NCBI GenBank assembly: GCA_003415625.1
Contig: PYIU01000006.1
Span: 4,154,001-4,218,000 of the forward strand
Length of the DNA: 64,000 nucleotides
Origin: Aquanectria penicillioides
Lineage: Eukaryota; Ascomycota; Sordariomycetes; Hypocreales; Nectriaceae
Direction: 5' to 3'
The notes under the pieces are model-generated. The model was not told where the DNA came from. It made no database searches and saw only the letters and a list, made by a program, of their open reading frames with translations. The translations under genes and the position numbers were made by a program. This document shows positions 22,368 through 33,904 of the stretch, one piece after another. The first letter of the stretch is position 1. Each line of letters opens with the position of its first letter.

Positions 22368-24364
22368 TGTTTTTTCTCTGATGCGTCCTGAAGAAGAAAA
22401 AAACAGGTTGTGAAATGATGATGCCGAGTTGATGTCGTCAACGAGTTTGCTGTTGAATGGTAATCCAAATTCCGACTGCCTATGTCTTAGCTAATTGGTA
22501 GTATTATCGGAAGCTGAAGCGGATGAAAAGACGGTACAAAAAACGATCAGGGTTCTATGTGCAGGACAGAAGGACACGCCTCTTTATCGTTCCCCATGTG
22601 GGCGCCCTGTGGTATGTGGACTAGCCATATTTAGCTTTACAGTTCACCCTTTTTTTAATGTTTTACAATGTTCCAAGCCCCGTTCAATAGCACAAGCTAA
22701 TGTGAGATTGCGCTGACTAACAGGATGGATTCCTCGAGTTTGCCTCCCTTTGCTTATTATTTCCTACATTGCCTCAGCGAAATGTCAGTAATCCTTTGAT
22801 TAGAGCCGCCAATCGATAGCTCTAGTAGCATGATTATGCCTCCTGGCGAGATCCTTTTCTCACGGGCAACCACAACTCATTTACAAAACTACTCTGAAGC
22901 CAATATTGCAGTGGTTTTTGACTCCGCCGAAGATTGCAACTATGGGGTTGAACAATGGATGGAGTGCCTAGATAATGGAAGCTCCCAGAGATTCTCTCTA
23001 AACTCCAGGAACAGGAGGTTGGGGAGTGTTCATCCTAAATAACCACATGTCGGAACAGATCTGCTCCGCCCTGGGTAAAACGGTCTGAAACTCGTTGATA
23101 AAATTGCGATCCAACCAACAACACGCTACCTCCAAAAGTGCCTTATCTCATTCCAAGACATAACAGGGCACTTCTCCCACTAGCCGAGAGTCACCGAGAC
23201 AAATTTTGCCGGTACATGCCATGGAAGTCAATGTTATTATGCATGTCCCACATTTAAAATTGCTCGCGGCTATCAGAGGGATTTATTAAGACGCTCCTTT
23301 TTCTTCCTCCTTTCTTTTTCACCTAGGCGATATAGGATAGAATGGTCCAAGGCCACCAAAAAGAAGAAACAAAAGGGAATTAGTTCAACTTATAGTGCTC
23401 ACCATTGAAGATCCTCCTCACTATTTACCAGCCCTTCGGGCTAGCCTTCTCTACGACGATCCTCAATTGAGAAGACAAATGATGCATAATATCTTTGAGC
23501 CCAGACAGCGGTCTAAGACAAAGCTCTACGTGCACATGCATTTTGTCCTCCCTGGGGGCTAAAAGGATCGCCAGATTACAGTCCGACGCGTAGGATGGGA
23601 TGTATCTATGGTCAAACTTCCCGCATTCCATTTCAGACATATATTTGCCTCATTCTCGGATTGCACGTTGAGCCTCGACTTTTATTCGAGTCAATAGCTT
23701 CCTCAATTCATAGCGACAGGTACACTTGTACTGGGTAAAGGGACATGCGGGTATGAAGAAAGCATTCTTGGCTGGTATTTCAATTCTATTCTGAACGTTT
23801 GATATGTATTTTCAACCTCAAGACAGGCGTCAAATCTGATGGCCCGTACCCCTCGTTGATACAATGCTACTTGGCTCCAACTGCGATGTTTCAGCGTATG
23901 GTGTATTTGAAGATTATTTCGACATGATGCCTCAACTCTGGAGGTGTATCAATAAACGACGAAAAGTGGATGCATATTGACACCCTCGTTCTACGACAGT
24001 ATCTGTGTAGTAGATGTTCCCTTACCAGTTATTAGTATAGATTTGGATAAATTTCAGATTATTTGATGACCTAGTGTATACACTGTGAGGCGAAACGGGA
24101 TTATGTCAACAAAATAAAATCACACATCACCTTACAATAGGCAAGTCGCTTTGATTAGCCAGAGATGTGTAGCACTCGAAAGGGTTTTATCATCATGAGT
24201 ATTAGCCAGGATTTACGCTCTGAAAGTATTCTACCTAGAATATGTCATGAATGTGAAGGATATGCGATAGAACAAGATCCCAGAGTGGCTATTGACGGGC
24301 CAAGTCACCTTAATGTTTTGTACAACCGGCGGTAAGATTCATTTACGAACTGAAAATTCCTAGC
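22368..24364. other. Gene-poor stretch
   Basis: About 2 kb without a recognised gene. The 70-71 codon ORFs at 22830-23042 (+) and 23425-23640 (-) are open but featureless. Confidence 0.4.
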
Positions 24365-25900
24365 TTATATACCATCCATCCATTTTTCCCAGCGTTTCAG
24401 GCGTTGGTCCCATTCCCATTCGGCATAGAACTTGACTCCGCGACTTGCTAGGTACCACGGTACAATGCACTCGATGGAACAAGTGGCTGGATTAGCACAA
24501 TCTGACTCGAGAGGGCCCGATGGGAGCACCTCGCAGCCCGCAAATGAGCGATGTGCTGGACGATCTCGTGAAGCTGCAAGCTCGACTACATGAGCAAAGC
24601 TTTGATACATGTAAAGCCAGTGGCTCATAGCGGCAGCACTGCCATACGCAATTTGATCTGAGGTGCCTGCAGGATGTTAGTAAATAGTTGCATCAGAATT
24701 TCACCATCACGTACCGATGCCGACTCGACCTGGCATCTGAGCGCAATAGAAATAGTGCTCCCCCGCCGGATGGGGCAGCACCAAGGTGTTGTCTCCAAGA
24801 TCCTCCAAGGCCCAAAACCGTGGTTGGCTAACAAACCACGTGTCTGGTCGAAGGCGCAGGATTGTGTCGTGGGTGTAGCCATGCCTGACGCTCCACTCCC
24901 ACCACTTATTCGCTGCCATATAGATTGTTCTAAGTTGGTTGTTTAATCGGTGTAGCCTTTCGCCACACGGAGTCGCCCTCATTGCTTGTTTGCCTCCTGG
25001 GTACCCGACCTCCACGTCCTGCACTGGTACCACGTCAACGGTTCGGAGGTGATCACCGTAACACTTCCGGATGGTGGTTTCGATGGATTTGGCTGTTCGA
25101 CCGCGGCGAATATCCTCTTGTTCATACAGAACGTAAACAAAAACATCGATCCTAGAAAACGATGGGTGTGATCTGATAATCTGTTCCATGTGGGTGTGGC
25201 AGGCGAGATGATTTACTCGATACAGCCCTGATACGCTGATTGCAAGGCTGCGTTGCTTTTGAACTTCAACAGGCGGTACATATAGATCACACACGCCTGA
25301 GATTGTGAGCTTCCCACTGTCAGAGAGCAAAAGGTGCCCCAGAGGGACTTCTTCTATGGTGCTTGTGCGCCCTGCGTCACGACACGCTGGTTCCAATTCG
25401 CTGTGCCACACCGTCTTCCATGCAGAAGCGTCGCGTTGGGACTGAACTGCAACGCGTGGGCGTTCTTCCAGGATTTCAACCGCAAGTTTGTGAACTCCAT
25501 GATTGTCACCGGTGTTGGTCCACCACAACACACCGCCTTTACCTGAGAGCACAACGTCGCCGTTGGACTCAAGCGACAATCGAAAGAGGCCGTTATTGGA
25601 TAAAAGGACCGGTCGACTCGAAGAAAGAAGAACTCCATGTCTGTCTGGTTTGAGCGTAGCAATGCCAGATATTGGTGCCGTGGTGTTTGGTTGCTGGATC
25701 TTCAGATCGGTCGTAGTTGTTGAGGAATCATATTTGGTGAATAGGCCGAAACCGGTGTTCCAACCTAGCAGGCATAATCCAAAAGCAGCTACGATAACAA
25801 CCATTGCTGTCGATGCGAGCTTGCGGCGACTGCTGATCGCTGGAAGCCATGCCCAGGCTGCGCCGGCACTGTTAGTGCTCAGTCCCCCAGAAAGCCACAT
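24365..25900 (-). CDS. Type II membrane glycosyltransferase-like protein with bulb-lectin-like region
   Basis: Two exons (25900-24715, 24657-24365; intron 57 bp, GTACGT donor) give 492 aa. The open frame runs 50 codons further upstream but without an ATG, so 25900 is chosen. Residues about 28-48 (LASTAMVVIVAAFGLCLLGW) are one membrane anchor, placing the rest in the Golgi lumen. Next comes a segment like a bulb-type (B-)lectin repeat (LLSNNGLFRLSLESNGDVVL, then LWWTN). A C-terminal half has RIDVFVYVLYEQ, TILRLRPDTWFV and DQIAYGSAAAMSHWL, a pattern I associate with fungal glycosyltransferase-like proteins of unknown donor. The nucleotidyltransferase fusion lies about 0.8 kb upstream on the same strand. 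Enzymatic activity is inferred, not shown. Confidence 0.7.
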
Positions 25901-26678
25901 TTCAATGTGACACGCACGGTTATTGCTTTGGGAAATGTGGTATCCAGAGGAAATAGGAGAAGCCACAATTATATCTGAGATGCACAGATCGCGGGGTTTA
26001 ATCACTTTAAGGCCCTGGTAACTTGTAAAGGGGGGCACAGAACCACTCAATCCATGTGAGACAAACCAGCCCCCTGAGACAATTCATCCTTCCACGGTGG
26101 TATATGGAGCAGCAGGGCGCAAGTTTCCAGGTTGAAGAAACACGATAAGCTTGATCAACTATAACATAGCGGACCATGGCTGCGTTACATCTTTATAGTG
26201 GCCATGGAGTCAGCCTGAGCGCGTGAGTGGGATCCCTGCTCTGGAGCTGTGATGCTTTTTTTCGACCCGGCATAAGCTACGCTGACATGAGATTGCGAAC
26301 TCAACGAATTACTCTCTACATTCTAGAATCTAACTAGCTTTGGGCATGATGCAAGCCTTTCCGCACGTCCCTTTCGTAGTCGTCGCGCTGTCCATCCGAT
26401 TACAACCGTAAATGTTCACACAAATATCGCTACTAGCTCCTATCATTGCAAACTTCAAGGGGTTGTTCACACAGATTTCCGTCATTGCACGGCGGTGAGC
26501 GAATTCTTTACGGTACTAATCATCTAACAAACTTATAAACCGTCGAATGGAAACCCAATATTTAAATGACGCTATTACACTCCAAACGCACCAAGGTCTC
26601 GTATTCTTCGTACTTGCAAATATAGCTGTCCATCCATCTTGTGGCTGCGGACCCGGAAATGCAAGCCTTGCCGGCATT
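25901..26678. other. Intergenic between two co-oriented glycan genes
   Basis: No gene recognised. It should hold the promoter of the 25900 gene and the terminator of the 29152 gene. Confidence 0.4.
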
Positions 26679-29152
26679 CTAGTATTGGGACCTCCAGCCA
26701 GTGCCACCAGCCTTGTCCAGTGTCTCCTTGCACAGGCGAAGGAATACAGCAGCCAACTCCTTTCGGTGCAATGGGATTAGGCTAAAGTAAAGCGATGCGG
26801 TGAGACGGAAGAGTGTCTTGCGATGGAGACGGAAGCAGTAGGTTTCTTCCAGAAACTTGAAGAAGTGCTCTTGCAAATCATTGAGAAGATTACTGTCGGC
26901 TTCATCCAAGAGAGGCCTGTCGTTGTCAAGGGCTCCAGTGAGGTCATAGTTGTTTGCACTCATAAAGAGAACGTGATCGTAGCCACAGAGGGACTGCAAG
27001 ACCTTGGCGAGGTCATAGTGAATGTCGCCCTTGGATGTCAAGGTGTTGTGCAGCTGACAACGCACGTCAATGAAGCTGACACCCTTGTCATCGTTGGAAA
27101 GGATGGCATTGCTAAAAACAGGATCTCCATGGATGACATTGGCAGGCATTCCTTTTTCCTCAGCCTCGTAGGTATCGAGGAACTCGTTGATTCTCGCAAA
27201 GAGATTCGCAGCAAGTGGGCCCAGGGCATCGTAACGCTCCTGGTTCTGGTAGTATCTGCTGCGGAGCTTGGGTCCATAGTTGGCATAAATGTTGAAGCCA
27301 GCGTTTTCAGCGGAGTGCTCTGAGAACTGGCTGGCAAGGCCTGAGGAGATGTCGAGCGTGGGCTCAGTAGTGCCGGGGGAGGTGTGAATCGTGTGCAGAC
27401 CCTCTAAGAATGTGGTCAGACGTCCCTTGGTGATGGAACGTCCCACGAGGAGGTGGGAAAAGGTTCGTCCACGACGATTCTCCATCACGATGTTGTAGGT
27501 GGAGGTTGAAGGGATGTAGTCTACACTGTAGACGGTAGGGAAGATGGGCGCAATGGTGGCTGGCATGTGAGAGTAGAAAAATAGCTCGCCAAGAATGTTC
27601 TTCGACTGGCTTGACTTGACCACTTTTTCTCCAATGATCTGGACAGTGTTGAAGTCTCGAGCGGCAATCATGCCAGACTTCTTCAGATCTTCGACAGAGC
27701 TGCTACCATCCTCATCGTCTAGCAATGGCGAGACTTCAGGCTCGTCGACCATCCAGCCAATTTCGCGCATGGTATCGAGGTTTGCGTTGACGGCCAGGTC
27801 GTCAATGTAAACATCCGCATACGGCTTTCCGAAGTGAATCTCATGGTACGGAATAGCATATTTAGCTAGTTGGCTCATGGTGACCATGCCGATATCAGCA
27901 ATAACCTTTCCGGTATCTCCATTGTGTGTCTTCATGCGTCTCGCGGTTTGCTGTTATACAGTTAGATAAGGGTCCACAAAAGGAGGGAATAACTCACAAT
28001 GATGATGTAATGACCAGCTTTATGCAGTTGCTGGATCAAATGAATATTCTTCTCGATTGGAGGGCATGTGGAGTAATCTCCAGCAATGGCGGGGACGCCA
28101 ACCAGAGTCATATCAAGATCGAAGCAGAATCTTCGGGTCTTCAGTTTGACGGGCATGTAAGATGTCCCTTTCTTCAAAATCCTCAACAGCGCTTGAAGTT
28201 GCTCTGGGGTTCCAACAACGCTGAATCCATTGTGCTTGATAGGCATACCAAGACAAGGGATGTCGTTGTGAACCATCATGGAGATGACTTGAGAGGTGTA
28301 GTACTCTCCGATCTCGGAGCCGTCTGGGTGCTTGATGTCAAGATTCTCAGCAGTCCAAGCCTTGAGCTGGGCGGCAGATGGGAAGACATAGGCGCCCGTG
28401 TTTGCCTTGTTGTCAATAGCCTTCTTCTCCTGAATGTCGATGATTCGCTCATGGCCGTTGCTAAAACACACATTGACGGTTAACTTCGCTTAGACCTTGT
28501 GGGCACGTTATTAACATACGTATTCTCGGTTTTGATGTAGGAGAAGATTGGCTTGTTGCCTTTGTCAATGAAGTAGAAACATCCTCCGTGACCTTTGGGC
28601 ATATCTCGGACCTGGGCGAGAACGTCGGTCCAATAGATGGTATCGCAGTCGAGAGAGACAGTTCTGCGCAGCAGGTGCTGCTTCGTCATGCTCTGGGTGA
28701 CAATGTAAAGCTATTGTAGATAGTGAGTATCTTGCAGAAAATGACCAGGAGTTAAATCGTAATTAGCGATAACTCACCGTCTCGCTGGCGCCCTTAGTTT
28801 GGTGTCGCAGGGGAAGGAGTCGAAAGTCGATCTTGGGGAAGGACTTGCTAACGAGCTGGCCAATTCGGAATTCCTCGTCCACATCTTCGTTGATGGCGAT
28901 CCAGAGGGTATCTTGAGGTCGCAGACTCAGGTTGTCGATGAGCCACAAAAGCATTGGCCGTCCCACAATGTTGATCAGTGGCTTTGGGTAGCGGTAGCCC
29001 TGCTTCGCAAACCGCGATCCGATGCCTCCGATCGGGATAATGACATTGAGGGCGTCACCGTCGGCAAGACAGGGGCTTTCGGCGTGATTGTCGGTGTTGA
29101 TGTGCATTTTGCTGATGGCTATAGGTGTTCCTTTCGAAATCGTCATCTTCAC
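26679..29152 (-). CDS. Trimodular nucleotidyltransferase - HAD phosphatase - APH-type kinase
   Basis: Four exons (29152-28778, 28710-28520, 28460-27998, 27950-26679) total 2301 nt, 766 aa, with clean introns of 67, 59 and 47 bp. Residues about 35-270 are an NTP transferase: IPIGGIGSRF, YRYPKPLINIVGRPML, SLDCDTIYWTDVL. Residues about 298-405 are a HAD domain (FCFDLDMTLVG, TARRMKTHNGDTG, IHFGKPYADVYIDD), resembling the EcbF/BcbF capsule phosphatases of bacteria. The remainder is an aminoglycoside/choline-kinase-like fold with VIHGDPVFSN (about residue 620) and VSFIDVR. It has no signal peptide or membrane span and is therefore cytosolic. Together these activities could build an activated phosphorylated donor (sugar or polar headgroup). 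The substrate cannot be told from sequence. Confidence 0.85.
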
Positions 29153-30779
29153 GTTGGATTTAGGGACGATCGGGCGACAGCAGTGTGGGCGTAGGTACTA
29201 AATCCTTTATGTGCACTCGCAAGGGGCCTAGTGGATACTGTATCGTTGTCGGCCCTTCAATATAAAACAAACATCATTGATCACTGAAGCCCAGGTGTCT
29301 TTCAATATCAGACACCCAGCCAAGGGCACCCTCAGACATTGCGTTCTCCTTTCTGCCACCATCACTAACGTGGCGGAATGCTAATGTCGCCCCTCTGTTT
29401 GGTCTTGGAATCCCTGATTCAGATTTATATACACCACGCGTTCTCGAGGAGGGCGGCAGGACCACTCATAGTCTCGGGACACTATCACAAAACACAAGCT
29501 TGGTCAGCACAAAGCCGGCTGATCGACAACAGTCCAAGAATCATTTGGAATAACATTACCCATTTGAAAAAAAAAGAAAAGAAAAGCTCCCGATCAACCA
29601 AGTCGCAGTCAAAGCTCGCACTCCTTGCAGCTACATAGTTTAGATTGCCACTATATCAAACATTACTCCGGTAGTCTGTGTGCTGCGCGTCCATCCAAGT
29701 ACTGGTGTCTCACCATGATACTGTGGAGACGGTACGTAGCTGGAGGCGTGCAACAGTCAAAGGGATAGAGAATATCAGGGGTCAACCCTTCGCAACCTCC
29801 CTTGGTAGATCTTACCTATGCACCATATTTGGCAAATTTGGTGGAACCCGAGGTTGGGAATGAAACTAGAGGATACCAAGAATCGTCGGGGGCTCGTCCT
29901 TGAGACTCTCCCTTGGCAGGGCTATTCGAGTCTCATCGGGCCAGTCTAAGAACACCCTCTGTCATTTGTGGGCTATGGAATGCGCTTCTCAAACATCGGC
30001 GCCAATGGTGCTCTCTGACTGACGCCATTCAAAGTATCTAGACCACTAAAACTCGGCTGTATCATACATCCCCCCTCTTTCAGGACCCTCCCTTCGTGAA
30101 GCGAGGTACCCGTGCGCCCTGACGCGTTAATTGATAAGGCGAAGGCGTCCACGCGCCATTCAATTGGCCTCATTGACGCAAGGGAGGATATATGGGAGAT
30201 TATTCCGACCCACACCAATGCTTGATTCTCAGCGCGAAGGAGCCAAAAAGTGCATTGACTCAAAGGGAAAAAAGGAAAAAGGATAATAAAAAGGAAAGAA
30301 ATCCTCCCTAGAGTAAGAAAAAGCATTTCAATACGCAAACAGTAGCAACACGCTCCCTGATCAGCGCATTCCTCCAGCTCCTTTGCCTATCACCTTGGTC
30401 TGATGGCTCGATACGTACCTATCACATAATTTACTCGAGGCGGCTCGTCAGCCCCTCCATGGTTCATATCGGAGCCATTTCTATTCCACACCGTTGGCCG
30501 AAATTTTCAGCCTTCATTCTCTGCCTGCCTCACCTACCTATGCGCGACAATTCAATCCAAGGTTGATGATAACTCGAAAAGAAACTCGGGAAAATTCTTG
30601 AAAATAAATGTCAAAAGAGGCGGCAAGCCTTGTAACGCTCGATATTAAGCCTCGAGGATCAAGCTCTTGAACTGGCGATCAATCGTTAGCCTTCCTTTAT
30701 CCCCAACAGCCACCCGATTCAAGGTGCGCTAGAACCAAGAAATTGAATCACTCACTCCTCCTGAGGAACCGTCAGCACC
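29153..30779. promoter_or_regulatory. Divergent intergenic region of the glycan cluster
   Basis: This 1.6-kb gap separates the start codons of the trimodular enzyme (-) and the transporter fusion (+), so it should hold both promoters. No ORF with a recognisable product is seen, and no single motif stands out by eye. Confidence 0.45.
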
Positions 30780-33247
30780 ATGGGCCTCTTCTCAAAGTCG
30801 TCATGCATGTCCTTTGGTAGTCCCGCTCAACAAGCTGCCTACATGGCAGCGTTGAGTCTAGTCGCCATTCAAGTGGGCATTGGTATCATCATGAAGGCAG
30901 CACAATCTGGTGGCTCGTACTCCTTTTCAACATCTGGTTCCGTCACCATATCTGAATTTCTCAAAATGCTGCTCTCTACCATATTCTTCTATGGCGAATG
31001 CAAACGTCGGGCCGCAGAAGGCATTAGCCCCTCCACTCAAGGATGCAACCCAACTTACAATTCGCTCCCTGTATCCGATACGCCCCTATCAGAATGGAGC
31101 GGTCCCGATGGAACAAACAAGGAAGAACCGACAGAAGGTGGCAATGGTGGAAGTAATCCCAGCAACGGTGGCGCTCCCTTTGCGATGACTACACGGCTAA
31201 CCCTGAAGGGATTCTGGGCTTATTTCCGCGGTGAAGTCACAAGAGACGTGCAGTTTGGTTTCTGCAACCTGGCCCTATTCTATGTTCTAATCAACAACTC
31301 CGTACGTAACACGAACTTGGTCACTGGCAACTACTCACCAGTAATAGGTCTTCCTCAGCTACAAGTTGGCTGACCCAGGCACCATCCAACTAACTAAAAC
31401 TGGAGTGACGTTAATTACGGCTCTTGTTATGATTGTAACCCTCAATGCTCGAATTTCAAAGATCCAATGGATGGCCATTGCCATGCAGGTATGGCGAATA
31501 GCTCATCCCCGTCAGATTTCCCCTTGACTAACAATTCCCAGATCAGCGGACTAGTCGTGACTCAATACAATCCAGACACCGGATCGACATACTCTCTCAG
31601 CACCTACTCCATTTTGATCTTCCAGGTCTTCCTCAGTGCCTCATCTGGAGTTTATAACCAAGCTCTGCTAGAAGCTGACAACTCGAGTTTACATGCGGAC
31701 AACATGATTCTGTACGCCGCTGGTGCCAGCGTCAACATGATGTGCCATATCTTCATCAAGACACTCAAAGCCGATGAGCCAGGTTTCTTCCAAGGCTACA
31801 ATAGTGCAAGTTCTATCATGGTCATTGTTAGCAATGTGTTCATTGGTCTGGCCATCACAGCAGTCTACAAATGTTGGTTCCCTATTGAAAATACAGAGAA
31901 ATCCCGGGCTTACCACGTCTAGATGCCGACGCCGTCGTGAAATGCTTCGCAACTGCTTTCGCAACCGGAATTTTACTCTACATCTCACCCGTACTTTTCC
32001 ACACCTCGCTAAGTGCATTGGTACTTCCAGGAACTGTCACTGTCTTCGTTGCTTCGTGGCTTTACATGGAGAATCCTGCACCCAAGGAACCCGTTAACCA
32101 ACCGGTCAGCACCACCCAAAGACCTGGTTTCCTGTCCAAGCTTGCGGCTCTCACTAGAAGATTCAACAGAGCATTCTGCATCTTTAATATCACGGTCACT
32201 GTCATATTGGTCGTTCTCTTGGCCATGTTAGAGACTGCAATGCCAGACTTTTCGAAGACGGATTCGACCATGACGAAGAACGAAACTATTATCGAAGATG
32301 TAACTCAAGAAACTATCATCTCGTCGCCCTTCAAGAACACATTGGCAATGATCCGATGGAATTCACATCATCCCGAGCGCATCCCCCTACTGCAAAAGTA
32401 CAAGCCATTCTTTTATAATCTCCACATATCTATGCCCGACTTGATGAAAGAAGAACGTCTCCATCCAAAATTCCACAACCTCACACACGATCAATCAACA
32501 GAAACCTTCCACATTTACAAACAAGTCGCAAGAACAATGAGACTAGTCTTGGAGACTCAACCCGAAGTCGACGGAATGCTGTACTATCATTTCGACGCTT
32601 GGGTTGATCCTCTGGGGTGGACTGGCATAAACCACGAAAACGTATACTTTCCCTTGACAGTTCTAGCAAACAAGGATAGCCACGAAGGCCCCGAGTACAG
32701 ATGTATGAATACCACTAAAGATTACAATTGGTGGGGATGGGGTGACGAATTCCATCTGCACGCCATGAGAGCTCAAAGCCAACTGGATGCCATGGATCTT
32801 GACTACAAGATTCAACGAAACCATTGGTGTGTCGGCTGGAGCGACCTTTACTTTATTCCCCGACGCTTTTTTGCCGACTTCATTTTGCTGGCCGATGTAT
32901 TTGGGGGCAATTCAGTTTTCCATGAGGTGGCCATCCCGAGCATGATACAAATCATTGACGACAGCCGCCGGAGATATCCCTTTGAAGCGGTTGTCGATCG
33001 CATTAGCGATTGCTGGGGTAATTGTTGCAAATCTGAACCTAACGAGAGAGACGTGTTGTTCTACCGCTGTGGTCATCGCCTTAATTACCAGAATGAGACA
33101 GTTACAGCGGCATTCTTTAATAAGCTTGAGTCTGAAACTGCCCTCTTGGGGCAGGCAGTAAACGAAACAACGTGGCCGGATCTGAGCGACTACCTTGTGC
33201 AGAGCCACAACGAGACCAGCTCCAACCGGACCATAGAGTCAACATAG
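30780..33247 (+). CDS. Nucleotide-sugar transporter fused to a glycosyltransferase-like domain
   Basis: Four exons (30780-31301, 31348-31488, 31542-31872, 31923-33247) give 772 aa. The introns are 46, 53 and 50 bp, and the last one joins AAA-T to AT-GCC to make KYADAVVKCFAT. Residues 1 to about 370 are a multi-span SLC35A-type transporter (Nuc_sug_transp): SYKLADPGTIQLTKTGVTL, GLVVTQYNPDTG, ASSGVYNQALLE and VYKYADAVVKCFATAFATG. A further span (about 425-450, FNITVTVILVVLLAML) leads to a domain of about 310 residues: MIRWNSHHPERIPLL, MLYYHFDAWVDP, NWWGWGDEF, HWCVGWSDLYFIP and several N-glycosylation sequons near the end. The tail appears lumenal. The fusion would couple donor import to its use in the Golgi. 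The glycosyltransferase assignment is inference. Confidence 0.8.
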
Positions 33248-33904
33248 TTGAAGGATGATATCAAGCAATTCAATGGTAAATAAGACGGAAATAGCCTGTT
33301 TAAGGTGTATTAATTAACAAAAGGATAAAGAAGGCTAGATTGTGATAGACAAATAAATGAACATTTCCACATAGACCACGGAAGAGAAGACTCCAATCAG
33401 CTGGAAAACAACAATTATGATGTGCATGCTAAAACCCGCCTATCATTGATGAAGATTTAGGGAAGAAAAGCCGATTAGATATAGTGAATGGGGGATTCAA
33501 GGTTAAGAATATTACTCTCTTCGAACGAATGTGAGTATTACCTGGGAGCTATTTACTTACATTCACGACCAAGTATTTCGTATAGGGTAGTAAGCTTTTG
33601 AGAAATGTGATGAGCTGGAGTGTGGGTCATATGCCTCATTAGATGACTTCCACCCCGTCCTAGGCGGATATCCTTGTAGATGCATCGGACCTCCTTAGGA
33701 CTGCCCCGTTAGGTCGATCTGAGAATTTCGCTTTATACCTACTCCTTCTACTGCGATCGCCAGCCTCTAGGCTCGGATCATCTTGCCAAGCACCAGCCAA
33801 ACGAAAAGCCATCCATTACTTACGGCTCGCTGTAATACCCTCATTCGTTCGTATATCTACTCGCTCTATGAGAAATATGTTGAATCCTTAAGATACTGGC
33901 CGCC
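33248..33904. other. Intergenic, no gene recognised
   Basis: About 650 bp between two plus-strand genes. Probably the terminator of the transporter fusion and the promoter of the regulator. Confidence 0.45.

Noticed and set aside
23425..23640. 71-codon ORF (-)
   Set aside because: Featureless, no signal peptide, no splice partner.
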